Source of the DNA: Streptomyces sp. NBC_00289
GTDB taxonomy: Bacteria > Actinomycetota > Actinomycetes > Streptomycetales > Streptomycetaceae
Direction of reading: 5' to 3'
NCBI RefSeq assembly: GCF_041435115.1
Contig: NZ_CP108046.1
Location: 9,982,001 to 10,046,000, forward strand
Length of the DNA stretch: 64,000 nt
Shown one piece after another: positions 1 through 8,899 of this stretch (position 1 is the stretch's first letter; each line of letters opens with the position of its first letter). Both the position numbers and the translations under genes were made by a program. A model generated the notes under the pieces. That model searched no databases and was not told where the DNA came from. It saw only the letters and a list, made by a program, of their open reading frames with translations.

Positions 1-343
1 CCGGGTGAACTGGCGGGTCTGCACCGCCGGTTCGAAGTGGTCCCGGGCGCCCAGGCCCAGGTCGACTGGGGCGATGAGGGCAGGATCCTCGCCCACGTCG
101 GGATTCCCAAGGTCTACTCGTTCCACATGACACTGTCGTACTCGCGCGATCCGTTCTGCTGCTTCACCACCGGCCAGGACCTGACGAGCTTCTTCGACTG
201 CCACCGGGCCGCGTTCGCGCACTTCGGCGGGGTGCCGATGACGATCGTCTACGACCGCACCAAGACCGTCGTGCGCCGTCACGTCGCGCCGGGCGAGGCG
301 GTCCCGCTGCACCCGGAAGCGGTCGCGTTCGCCGGGCACTACG
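1..343 (+). pseudogene. IS21 family IstA transposase, internal fragment
   Basis: The frame is open from base 1 and encodes a stretch nearly identical to residues in the middle of the complete IstA at 30695-32134 (shared VVPGAQAQVDWGDEG and YDRTKTVVRRHVAPGEAVPL). It contains the start of the DDE integrase core. The match ends at about 343, where the frame runs into an IS30 sequence. The 5' part lies outside the window, so its true extent is unknown. It is not functional as seen. Confidence 0.85.
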
Positions 344-466
344 ATGGGCTGGCACCACGAATTCACCCTCGCCACCGACATACCGGTTTACTCCTGCGAC
401 CCGGCAAGCCCCTGGCAACGCGGCTCGAACGAGGACACAAACGGTCTGCTCCGGCAGTACCCCGAC
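344..466 (+). pseudogene. IS30 family transposase fragment
   Basis: From 344 the forward frame reads GWHHEFTLATDIPVY followed by CDPASPWQRGSNEDTNGLLR, the part of IS30 transposases around the catalytic glutamate region (SPWQRGSNEN-TNGLLRQY in the family). About 40 residues remain. It is fused to an IS21 fragment upstream and to an inverted IS5 fragment downstream. Confidence 0.8.
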
Positions 467-700
467 TTGTATTGGGGAGGGCGAGGGCGGCGTGTGGGAG
501 CTGGAATCGCAGGATCACCAGGGTGGCGGTCACCCGATCGGTGAAAACCAGCTGATGGTCCGGGCCTCCGCCCTCAGCCCGCAGACGCTCGTGACCTAGA
601 CGTTCGCGCAGCCGGGCGTGCTTCCGTGCCATCCAGGACGCGGCCAACTCGGCGATGATCTTGCCGAGTTGATTCCGTGAGATGCGGGTGCAGAGACGAT
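467..700 (-). pseudogene. IS5 family transposase, N-terminal fragment
   Basis: The reverse frame contains ISRNQLGKIIAELAASW, then LVFTDRVTATLVILRFQLPH and AALALP. This is the N-terminal helical region typical of Streptomyces IS5-type transposases that precedes the DDE core. The catalytic domain is absent because the sequence meets IS30 DNA at about 467. It is a relic. Confidence 0.65.
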
Positions 701-774
701 GCGAGCAAGCCGTACGGGCCAGGTATTGCGTCACAACAACACCAACCCGTACGGCTCACTGCGTGTCAGGGCCT

Positions 775-975
775 GATCAGGAGTTGGTGTCGCACACCAC
801 GTCGTATGTCGCCTTCGTCGTGGACACCTTCTCCCGCCGCATCGTCGGCTGGTCAGCAGCCACCTCAAAGGAGACCCGCCTCGCCCTGGACGCCCTCGAC
901 ATGACCCTGTGGCAGTGCGGCATAGATCAACACCGGTACTAGAAGGGCGATTTGATACACAACTCGGATGCCGGG
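775..975 (+). pseudogene. IS3 family OrfB (rve integrase) fragment
   Basis: The frame through 942 encodes SYVAFVVDTFSRRIVGWSAA followed by TSKETRLALDALDMTLWQ, the rve core of IS3 OrfB. After an in-frame TAG at 940-942 the same frame continues KGDLIHNSDAGS, matching the family's GLIHHSDAGSQY motif. The amber codon is therefore a substitution inside the gene and not its end. The fragment stops just before the 3' end of the LAL gene. Confidence 0.8.
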
Positions 976-985
976 TCGTGGGTTG

Positions 986-3700
986 TTACGGGCGAGTGGT
1001 CCATCTTGCTGAACTGGAGTTTCTGACGCCGAGGGCTTCAGCCAGTTCGCGGCGGTTGGTGACACCGAGTTTGGTGTAGCTGTGGTGGAGGTGGTTGTCG
1101 ACGGTGCGCACGGACAGGGTCAGGGCTGCGGCAATGTCTTTGCTTGAGTGACCCGTTGCAGCCATCAGTGCGATCTCTCGCTCGCGGGTAGTGAGGGGAG
1201 CGGCGGCTTTGGAGGTGGCTAGTGGCGGGGTTCGGGCACCTTCGCAGCGGGTCAGGAGAGCGGATGCCCGTCGGGTGCTTGCGGCGGCGTTCCTGGCCAG
1301 ACCGAGCCGGTGCCAGCCTGCGACGGCTGCCGTCGCGGCCTCGGCTGCCAGCAAATCCGCACCGATTTCCTCGAGTTCGTCGGCTGCCGTCAGGAGTTGA
1401 CCGGGGTCGTCGGCAGCTAGCGCGGTGGCCAGGTGAGCGCGGGCGGGGGCGAAAGCCCCGTCGCATGTATCGGCCAGCTGGCTCAGGCGGGTGGTGACGT
1501 CTTTGGCGCCGCCCAGGCGGGCGATATCGGTGAGGAGTAGGGCTTCACCGGTGACGTGGCCCGTGTCCCTGGCGGCTTGGGCGGCTTTGGTCAGCACGGC
1601 CCGGGCTTTGGCCAGTTGTCCGCGAGCTGTCCACACCCAGGCCTGGCCCAGATGTACCTCTCCACTGGAGAGAGGGCCTGGGGGAAGGGGCGGGTAGGTG
1701 GTGAGCTCGGTTATAGCCGCGTCGGCAGCATCCAGATCGCCGAGCACAGCCGCACATGCGGCGATGCCGCTCAAAGCCGGCCGGAGCGCCTTGATGAGGT
1801 CGATGGATCGCGCTGCGGTGGCGGCCTCGGCCCACCATCGGCGAGCTGTTGTCGGGTGCCCGGCAAGCCACGAGGCGCGGGCGATGCAGAGCGCAAGCCA
1901 GACCCTCACGACTTTGTCGAAGTGGGGCAGATCGGCGTAGGCGCTCTTGCCGGCCTCGTATGCCTCCTCCAGCTGGCCGGCCTCGGTCAGTGCAAGCACC
2001 AGGGAAATCCGGTGGACGGACGGGTGGGAGACCAGGGCGTGTTCGTCGACTCGCCGGTGGACGGTGTGAGCGCGTTCCGCCCACGTCATAGCCTCACGCG
2101 TGCGACCTACCAGAGCAAGTCCGACAGGTTTCATCAGTGCTCCGCGCAGCCAGGCATCGACATCATGCTCATGATCGACGTCGGGTTGCATGTCGTCCAG
2201 CTGGTCCAGGCCTTTGTGGATCTGACCGGCGGCGATGCGCATGAAGCCCTCGTTGAGACGCAGCGTCCGGCGTCCCCGGGGGTCAGTGACCGACTCCAGA
2301 GCGGCGTCATTGACTGCGAAAGCAGTAGCCGTGGAGGTGTTGCTCCATAGCAGGTTCGCTGTCCGTACCAGAGTAATGGCCAATTGGTCTTGTTCCCCGA
2401 CAGTCGTCGTGTCGATACCGGCCAGTATCGTCTCTGCATGGTCGCAGCGGCCCAGTTGGAACAGGGCTTCCCCAAGAAGCATCCGGCTGCTCGCCGAATG
2501 ATGCTCATCGGGTATGGCCTGCAGCAAGGTGGTGACCTGCTGGTAGTCGTGTCCGCGGCGGGCCAGTACTGCGGCTCGAGCAAGCAGAAGAGGATCAGCG
2601 GTGCCGGTGGCGGAAAGGCGCCAGGCGGTCGTATGGAGTGCGTCGTCCCGGCGGCGAGCGCCGCGGCTCTCCGTGCGTTCGCTTTGCTGGAGCAGCAAGG
2701 CGCGCCGGCGCAGGGCGGGCAGACCAGCTCGGATGATTTCGCCGTACAGCGGGTGGGCCAGTGTGAGGGTGGTCCGACGCTGGTCCCGCGTAGTGCCGAT
2801 CAGGCCGGCGAACTCCAGTTCGGCCAGTACCTGCGATGAGGCCATCGCTTCGGCGTCGCCCAGAGGCAGCGGCTCGCACAGTGCGATCAGTTCCAGTACA
2901 GGCCAGCCGTCCGGGCCCACGGTCGCCAACCGGCTCTTGATGAGTTCGGTCAATTGTGGTGTACCCGCCAGTGAGATCTCACCCAGTGCCCGTATCTCTC
3001 CGTCGTGGGTCAGGGCGCCTTTAGCGAGCGCGCCGTGAACCATTTCCCGCAAGTACAGAGCATTACCCCCCGAAACGGTATACAGCCGCTTCAGGGTTCC
3101 GTGTGTCACCGGGCCGCCCAGCACCGTCCGCAGCAGCACGTCAACCTGGTCTTCGTTGAAGGTTTCCAGATCCAGACGGTGCACCGCATCGCCGCGGGTC
3201 AGAGCGTCCACGGCCTCGCCAGCTGGCTCACCCGTACGGATGGTGGCGATCAGGCGGATCACGCCGATGTCCATCAGCTGCCGCAGCAGCATGGCCGAAG
3301 CCGCGTCCAGGAGCTGCAGGTCATCAACCCAGACAGCCCACCGGCGTGTGCGTGCGGGGCCGGACAGAGCGGAAGCGGCAGCCTCGAATCCGGTCACCGG
3401 GTCGGACAGGTCAACCTCGGACGGCACCAGATGTGCAATGGCTCCTAGGGGTACGGCGGCGGCGGCTGAACTGGCCGTCACTCGCGCTCCCCGAAATCCC
3501 TCGCTCACCGCCCGCGCCAGGCATTCCTCGGCTAGCCGCGACTTGCCCACTCCTGTGGGCCCGTGCACCGTGAACCCCTCGCATCGCGGATCACCCCACG
3601 CTTTCGCGAAGACAGCAAGCTCTGCATCTCGGCCCACAAATGGCCAAAATCGTCCCAAAACATCCGTCTCCACGAGTGGTCTCCGAGCAAGGTTGGACAT
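986..3700 (-). CDS. LAL-type LuxR family transcriptional regulator (LAL 1)
   Basis: A 904-residue protein with the architecture of large ATP-binding LuxR (MalT-like) activators. The N-terminal AAA-type ATPase has Walker A GPTGVGKS at about residues 47-54 and Walker B WAVWVDDL at about 121-128. A long TPR-like helical middle follows. The C-terminal LuxR helix-turn-helix reads LTTREREIALMAATGHSSKD, then SVRTVDNHLHHSYTKLGV, at about 835-895. Such proteins usually activate nearby catabolic or secondary-metabolite genes after ATP and ligand binding. No adjacent target remains here: IS scraps lie on both sides. The start is the ATG at 3700; no strong ribosome site is seen. It resembles LAL 2 (24243-26969) in size and layout. 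The frame is intact. Confidence 0.93.
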   Translation of the reverse strand: MSNLARRPLVETDVLGRFWPFVGRDAELAVFAKAWGDPRCEGFTVHGPTGVGKSRLAEECLARAVSEGFRGARVTASSAAAAVPLGAIAHLVPSEVDLSDPVTGFEAAASALSGPARTRRWAVWVDDLQLLDAASAMLLRQLMDIGVIRLIATIRTGEPAGEAVDALTRGDAVHRLDLETFNEDQVDVLLRTVLGGPVTHGTLKRLYTVSGGNALYLREMVHGALAKGALTHDGEIRALGEISLAGTPQLTELIKSRLATVGPDGWPVLELIALCEPLPLGDAEAMASSQVLAELEFAGLIGTTRDQRRTTLTLAHPLYGEIIRAGLPALRRRALLLQQSERTESRGARRRDDALHTTAWRLSATGTADPLLLARAAVLARRGHDYQQVTTLLQAIPDEHHSASSRMLLGEALFQLGRCDHAETILAGIDTTTVGEQDQLAITLVRTANLLWSNTSTATAFAVNDAALESVTDPRGRRTLRLNEGFMRIAAGQIHKGLDQLDDMQPDVDHEHDVDAWLRGALMKPVGLALVGRTREAMTWAERAHTVHRRVDEHALVSHPSVHRISLVLALTEAGQLEEAYEAGKSAYADLPHFDKVVRVWLALCIARASWLAGHPTTARRWWAEAATAARSIDLIKALRPALSGIAACAAVLGDLDAADAAITELTTYPPLPPGPLSSGEVHLGQAWVWTARGQLAKARAVLTKAAQAARDTGHVTGEALLLTDIARLGGAKDVTTRLSQLADTCDGAFAPARAHLATALAADDPGQLLTAADELEEIGADLLAAEAATAAVAGWHRLGLARNAAASTRRASALLTRCEGARTPPLATSKAAAPLTTREREIALMAATGHSSKDIAAALTLSVRTVDNHLHHSYTKLGVTNRRELAEALGVRNSSSARWTTRP

Positions 3701-3890
3701 GACTGATCCCGTGAAGGATTACGCACCACCAGCGGCCGCCGATTAAGCAATTGATACTCACTAGGCCTTTTCCAGCCCGGGTGTCCGGAACTCGAGAGCT
3801 GGCAACACCGCTGTTCAAGTGCACTGCGTGAGTAACCGGCAGGACGATTCCACATCCGAGGGTCTGTGGTTGTCGGCGACGGCTGAAGAG
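3701..3890. other. Intergenic DNA upstream of LAL 1
   Basis: No convincing gene is seen. It should carry the LAL 1 promoter on the minus strand, but I cannot assign boxes with confidence. Confidence 0.4.
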
Positions 3891-4150
3891 TGGTTCTGGA
3901 TCACTTTTAGTGCCGGAGCCATGGAGGGTCACCACAACCGCGATCATGAACGGCCTCGCGCGGTGAGGAGGACCCGATTGCGGAGCAGGCCAAAGTTGGC
4001 GCGGATCTGACGCTTGATCATTGTTGTGGCCCTCGACGGCGCCGGAGCTGAGCCCGGAGACGACGGCGTCGAGGTCCTGGCCGAGGCCGATGACGAAGCT
4101 GTGCAGGGCGGGCAGGTCGTCAGCCTGCACGCGCCAACGATCAACTACGC
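3891..4150 (-). pseudogene. ISL3 family transposase C-terminal fragment with IS end
   Basis: The reverse frame reads LPALHSFVIGLGQDLDAVVS followed by GLSSGAVEGHNN, then in a second frame MIKRQIRANFGLLRNRVLL. Together these match the ISL3 transposase C-terminus (SGAVEGHNN-RIKMLKRQMYGRANFGLLRKRVL), broken by a small deletion. The following 60 bases (3891-3950) resemble the terminus at 63952-64000 in the same orientation, so this is the right-hand end of an ISL3 element. The rest of the transposase is missing. Confidence 0.75.
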
Positions 4151-4280
4151 TGACCACCGCCGCATGACAACCGGTGTCCACGATCAACGGTAAAGGCACG
4201 ACCTGCTGTCCTGACCGGCCGCATCGGCATGCGTCGGCGATGGCGCACGACCTCGGCTTCGCCGACAGACAGTCCCGCGC

Positions 4281-4320
4281 AGAAAAATTGGGCCCCCACC
4301 CTTTCGACAGGGTGGGGGCC
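4281..4320 (-). terminator. Strong intrinsic-terminator-like hairpin
   Basis: Bases 4291-4320 form a perfect 12-bp stem (GGCCCCCACCCT) with a 6-base loop. Bases 4282-4289 (gaaaaatt) give a U-rich tract on the minus-strand transcript, directly after the stem. It would terminate leftward transcription coming from the IS5 copy at 4497-5380. It could also act as a bidirectional block in front of the LAL 1 side. Confidence 0.75.
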
Positions 4321-4496
4321 GCCACTCCTTCGGCATGCGCGACCGATGGAGTGTGGAAGTCCACCTCCCCGAGGGGGGGTAGGAAGGTGGACAAGGGCAA
4401 CGGCGCACACCTCTACTGCGCCGAACACGTCGTTAGTATTTCTTGCTGCAGCTAGGCGTTGATGAGTAAGAGCTACTGGGTTGAAGTCGCCCTGCA
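4321..4496. other. Short gene-free spacer
   Basis: I see no supportable gene, repeat or motif between the hairpin and the truncated IS5 copy. Confidence 0.4.
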
Positions 4497-5380
4497 CTAC
4501 CGACGCCGACGTGGGGACAGGGGTGATGCCGAGGCTCGGAAGCCCTTCAGTCGGTTGATGGCGCGCTCGACGGTGTTGCGTTTCTTGTAGCGCTCGCTGT
4601 CGAAGCCTGCGGGCCGGCCGCCTCGAGAACCGCGGTTGCGGCGGTGCCTTTGCTGGTCGAGGCGTTCGGGGATGGTGTGCGGGATTCCGCGTCGTCGCAG
4701 GTAGCGGCGATTTCGGCGCGACGTGTAGGCCTTGTCGGCCAGGACATGATCGGGCCGGGTGCGAGGTCGGCCGACTCCGACGCGGGGCACGGACACCAGC
4801 TGCAGGACGGGCTCGAGTTGTGGGCCGTCACCGTAGTGTCCGGGGGTCAAGAGGAAGGCGGGCGGCCGGCATCGTCCGTCGGCGGCGAGATGGATTTTGG
4901 TGGTGAAGCCGCCGCGGGATCGCCTCAGACACTCGCCGATCTGACCACCTCCTCCAACCGGACGGCCAGTTTCCGAAGCACCGGATCGACCTGGTTCGTC
5001 CCCCGGCGGATCCCCTTTTGAGGACCCGTGACGGGGGGCGCCTTCATCGCGCCGGCCGCGTGCTGGTGAGACCTCACCGCTGTGGAGTCGACCGACACGT
5101 CCCAGTCGATCCGACCCTCGGCATCCTCGGCGGCCTGCACCCGCGACAGCAGCATCTGCCAGGTCCCGTCCGCCGACCAGCGGCGATGACGCTTATAGAC
5201 CGTCTCCCAGGGCCCGAAGCGCTCCGGCAAATCCCGCCACTGCACTCCCGTGCGCACGCGATACAGCACCCCGTTGATCACCCGGCGGTGATCGCTCCAC
5301 CGGCCCCCACCCGCACCACCGCGAGGCAAGAACGACTCCAGTCGATCCCACTCCGCGTTCGTCAGGTCACCACGTCCCAT
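4497..5380 (-). pseudogene. IS5 family (IS427-like) two-frame transposase, 3' truncated
   Basis: The first frame (5380 to 4925) starts MGRGDLTNAEWDRLESFLPR and ends with the first catalytic aspartate region DVSVDSTAVRSHQHAAG. The second frame (about 4923 to 4497) carries RSRGGFTTKIHLAADG, the second aspartate in LADKAYTSRRNRRYLRRRG and the glutamate in KRNTVERAINRLKGFR. This two-frame layout is normal for the IS427 group, which uses a programmed frameshift. The C-terminus departs from the family after INRLKGFRA and ends about 20 residues early. The copy is probably inactive although all three acidic residues survive. Confidence 0.8.
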
Positions 5381-5394
5381 GCGGTCGGTCCGGT

Positions 5395-6650
5395 GTGTCG
5401 TTGCCGGCGCGTCGGGCGCTCGCGGTGGAACGGGAGACAGTGTGTAGTTCCAGTCACCGTGGGAGGCGTTGGGTGTGATCGGAAGGGCGTGGAACTCGGC
5501 GGGTGTGACGCTGATCCCCAGGTCGTAGCTGCCAGTGTCCAGTTCGGCCCCGATGGTCAGGCCGGTCTTGGTTGTTGTGGCGGCGATGGTCTCGAGGACG
5601 ACTGGTAGGTGGTCAGCGGCCGCCCCCGCCAGTTCGCGGTGATGTGACAGAACATCCGGTGCTCTATCTTGTTCCACTTCGAAGTTCCGGGCGGTAGGTG
5701 ACAGACCGATATCTCCAGACCGCTTTCCCGTGCGAAGGCGGCCAGGTTGTTCTTCCAGGTCCAGCGGCGAGGGTCGTTGGAGCCGCCGGAGTCGGCGGTG
5801 ATCAGGAGCCTGCAAGCATTCGGGTGGTCCGTCCGTCCGCGGTGCTGCCACCAGCGGCGGATGGACTCCACCGCGAACTCGGCGGTGTCGTGGTCGGTTC
5901 CGACATTGACCCATCCGCTGTTGTTGGCAATGTCGTAGATCCCGTAGGGGATCGCCATGGGCTGGTCGTTGGTGGTGAACGTGTGGCAGTCCACCTTGAT
6001 CGCGTTCTTGCCCGGCCGTCAGGTGCGACCGGGCCGGTCCCGGTTACCGAGCCATTCCTTGGGCCTTGGTGTCAACGCTGATCACCGGCTGGGCCTCGTT
6101 GAGGAAGGCGGCGGCGGTGGCATTCAGGTGGGTGAACTGGGCATTGCGGTCGGGATGGCTGATGCCCTCTGTTGTCTTCGCGGTTCCCTGCAGGCTGTAT
6201 CCCAGGGTATGCAAAAGGTGTCCGACGGTTGAAGCGCTGACAACCGTCTGGCCCTGCGTGGTGAGGGTCGAGGCCAGCGCCCGTAACGACAGCGTGGTCC
6301 ACCGCAACGGGGAGACGGGGTCGCCTCGGGTGTGAGGCTCGATCAGCGACTCCAGCGCGGGCAGCAGACCAGGGTCGGTGTCTGTCAGCCTCTTGCGGCC
6401 GGCACCTGGAGCCCGGACCCGCAGGGTCGGTGACGAGCGACCGGCCAACTCGGCCATACCTCGCGCAATGGTTGCAGTGCTGGTACCGGAGGCGGCGGCG
6501 ACCCGGACGATCCCGCCATGCCCGAGGGCCGTAGCCTCACTGGCCAGGTACAGCCGACGGCGGCGTTCATCGAAGTGCGGCAGGATCTGATGGATCTTGG
6601 CCCGCAGAGCACGAGCGGCAACGCCGTCTGACAGACACGGGGGCATATCT
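5395..6650 (-). pseudogene. ISAzo13 family transposase, frameshifted
   Basis: Three reverse-strand pieces in different frames reconstruct one protein. The N-terminal piece is 6646-6044 (start MPPCLSDGVAARALRAKIHQ; ends at PVISVDTKAQG). The core is 5994-5560 (DCHTFTTNDQPMAIPYGIYD, then ITADSGGSNDPRRW and PPGTSKWNKIEHRMF). The C-terminal piece is about 5620-5400 (ETIAATTTKTGLTIGAELDT, then ASHGDWNYTLSP). At least two frameshifts make it inactive. A C-terminal fragment of a related copy lies at 29413-29930. Confidence 0.85.
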
Positions 6651-6673
6651 CAGACTCCCACCAACACCCCTCT

Positions 6674-7073
6674 GCCGAGCACTTATGAAATACGGGCCCC
6701 CGCGGTGCCGGAATACTGCCGCTGCACTCCCGCAGAGCGAGTGCCCTTCTTCAGGAAGCCCGTGTCGTCGACAATGAGCACCGGCTCCCGGTCACCGAGG
6801 TGGTCGACCACGTAGCGCCGTACATCGTCGAGGACCAGCGTCCCACTCGATCCGGTTCAGCATCCTCTGGATACGGTCCGGCCCGCCATGGCCCGCCTCC
6901 TCGGCCAGCGTCCAGCCGTTCTTGCGCTCAAGCGGAGCGATCAGCCCCCGCATATAGGCCAGCGCCGACTCCCGCGGCTCCGACCGGCTGAGCCGGTGCC
7001 CGAACCGCCCGTGCACCGCGTCCAACTCACTCGCCCACACACGCACATCAGCAAGGTCCCCACCCATAACCAC
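6674..7073 (-). pseudogene. IS701 family transposase, N-terminal fragment
   Basis: It starts MVMGGDLADVRVWASELDAV and continues with FGHRLSRSEPRESALAYMRG and NGWTLAEEAGHGGPDRIQRM, the N-terminus of IS701 transposases. After a frameshift it reads [20 protein letters not shown], containing the first catalytic aspartate, then QRQYSGTAG. It stops at the ISAzo13 remnant. Roughly the first third of the protein remains. The intact IS701 at 38590-39855 has the same motifs. Confidence 0.85.
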
Positions 7074-7130
7074 ACCAACGATCGAGCTGGCCAGCAGTCA
7101 CGGTAGACGCCGTTGCAGTACTAGGGCTGG

Positions 7131-8657
7131 CCTAGCCTCAATACCAGTGACTTAGGGTGGTGGCTGGTAGGGTGCGTGGCGGGGAGGTGCCGGGATGCCA
7201 CGGCCGGGTCAGGTGAAGCCGGAGACGGACGAGCGGTTGTCGGATCGCATCGCGGTCGGGCTGTTGACGCGGTCGTTCCCGCCGGAGCTGGTGGATCGGG
7301 TGGTGGCCCAGTGCGGGAGGTCCGGGCAGCGTAACCGGCTGCCGCCGCGCGTGGTGGTCTACTTCGTGCTGGCGATGTGCTTGTTCTCCGGCCAGGGCTA
7401 CGAAGAGGTCGCTCGGCTGCTGACGCATGGGCTGACCTGGGCGAAGCGCTGGTCGGGGTCGTGGCAGGTGCCGACCACGGGGGCGATCTCGAGAGCGCGC
7501 GCGAGACTCGGTCCAGAACCGCTGAAGGCCCTGTTCGCCTCGGTGGCCCGGCCGTTGGCCACGGAATCGACACCGGGTGCCTTCTACGGCCGGTGGCGGC
7601 TGATGGCCATCGACGGCACAGTCTTCGACGTTCCGGACAGCCAGGAGAACGTGGCGCACTTCGGGCGCCCGAAGACCCACCGCACCCAGCGGTGTGCGTA
7701 TCCGCAGGTGCGGGTGGTCGCGCTGGCCGAGTGCGGCACCCATGCCATCACCACGGCGGCTCTCGGCCCATGCACCACGTCCGAACTCGTGCTGGCCCGC
7801 GAGCTGTTCGGTCACCTGGGCGAGGACGATCTGCTGCTGGCCGACCGCGGCTTCACCGGCCTGGAGCTGTGGCGGGCGGCCTCGGCCGGCGGTGCGGACC
7901 TGCTGTGGCGCATCCGTTCCCACCAGGTGCTGCCGGTCCGCGAAGAGCTGCCCGACGGCTCGTACTTGTCAGAGATCGTCGCGGCCAGAGACCACCGCAA
8001 GCGTGCCGACCCGGAAATGGTGCGGGTGATCGAGTACACCCTGGACGATCCCGGGCAGGACGCCCCTTACCGGCTGATCACCACGGTCCTCGATCCCGAT
8101 GCCGCCCCGGCCACCGAGCTGGCCGCCCTGTACCACCAGCGGTGGGAGTTCGAGAACACGCTGGACGAGCTGAAGACCCATCAACGCGGACCTGCCCAGG
8201 TCCTGCGCTCCCGCTCACCCGAAGGCGTCGAGCAGGAGGTCTGGGCACACCTGCTGGTCCACCACGCCATCCGCACCCTGATGCACGACGCCGCCGAGCA
8301 GGCCGGCCTCGACCCCGACAGGCTCTCCTTCACCCGGAGCATCCGCCTCGCACGACGCCAGGTCACCGCGCAGGCGGCCTTTTCCCCTGACCGTCTGACC
8401 GCCGCCCTCACCGACGGACTCCGCGAGATCACCGCGCGCCTGTTACCCACCCGCCGCAGACGCTCCAACCCGCGCGTGGTCAAACGCAAGATGTCCAACT
8501 TCGGCGTCAAACGCGACGAGCACTACACCTGGCCTCAGCCCACCCGGGACCCAGCAGACGCCATGACCATCGCCCCGCACTGGCGCACCGCCCCGATCAA
8601 CCCGTCAACCAAAGCCCGACGAAGCTAGGTCACTAAGTCACTGGTATTGAGGCTAGG
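7131..8657 (+). mobile_element. Complete IS4 family insertion sequence
   Basis: A perfect 25-bp inverted repeat lies at 7131-7155 and 8633-8657 (outer bases CCTAGCCTCAATACCAGTGA). It encloses one intact transposase gene. No clear target duplication is visible. The right flank (8656-8692) is a scrap of istA; the left flank is IS701 debris. The outer CTAG of each repeat is part of a wider CTAG pattern in this window. Confidence 0.9.
7195..8628 (+). CDS. IS4 family transposase
   Basis: A 477-residue DDE transposase catalysing cut-and-paste movement of the element bounded by the 25-bp repeats. An N-terminal DUF4372/IS4_N-type region (LTRSFPPELVDRVVAQCGRS) is followed by the DDE core: first aspartate in LMAIDGTVFDVPDS, second in DLLLADRGFTGLELW, and the glutamate in the YREK-like segment YHQRWEFENTLDELKTHQRG. 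The full length, open frame and perfect repeats suggest a recent and potentially active copy. The ATG at 7195 is preceded by ggggaggtgccggg, a plausible ribosome site. Confidence 0.95.
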   Translation: MPRPGQVKPETDERLSDRIAVGLLTRSFPPELVDRVVAQCGRSGQRNRLPPRVVVYFVLAMCLFSGQGYEEVARLLTHGLTWAKRWSGSWQVPTTGAISRARARLGPEPLKALFASVARPLATESTPGAFYGRWRLMAIDGTVFDVPDSQENVAHFGRPKTHRTQRCAYPQVRVVALAECGTHAITTAALGPCTTSELVLARELFGHLGEDDLLLADRGFTGLELWRAASAGGADLLWRIRSHQVLPVREELPDGSYLSEIVAARDHRKRADPEMVRVIEYTLDDPGQDAPYRLITTVLDPDAAPATELAALYHQRWEFENTLDELKTHQRGPAQVLRSRSPEGVEQEVWAHLLVHHAIRTLMHDAAEQAGLDPDRLSFTRSIRLARRQVTAQAAFSPDRLTAALTDGLREITARLLPTRRRRSNPRVVKRKMSNFGVKRDEHYTWPQPTRDPADAMTIAPHWRTAPINPSTKARRS

Positions 8658-8692
8658 TCGACTGGGGCGACGAGGGCAAGGTCCTCGCCCGT
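8656..8692 (+). pseudogene. Tiny istA (IS21) scrap
   Basis: About 35 bases immediately right of the IS4 repeat encode VDWGDEGKVLA, identical in type to the IstA core motif seen at base 61 and at about 31680. It shows that the IS4 right end touches former IS21 DNA. Confidence 0.6.
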
Positions 8693-8876
8693 CCCGCCAA
8701 CGGGCATGCCAGGCATAGGCGGACTTGCATGAGACACGTAACCGCCGCGCGACCTGCGGCGGTGTCACCCCTTGCGCAAGTAACTCGGCAGCCTCGAACC
8801 GCACTTGTTCCCGCCGGGCCCGCTGCTTCGCGGTCAGGCCACCCCCATCGGGATACCGCATCCTCCAGGGATACAC
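8690..8876 (-). pseudogene. IS630 family N-terminal helix-turn-helix fragment
   Basis: The reverse frame gives MRYPDGGGLTAKQRARREQV, then LLAQGVTPPQVARRLRVSCK and SAYAWHARWRDG, the DNA-binding N-terminus of one IS630 subgroup (RYPxGGGLTxxxRxRRExVR). The catalytic domain is missing; the frame leaves the family near 8692. Confidence 0.75.
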
Positions 8877-8899
8877 CCACCCACGACATCACCGTCACC

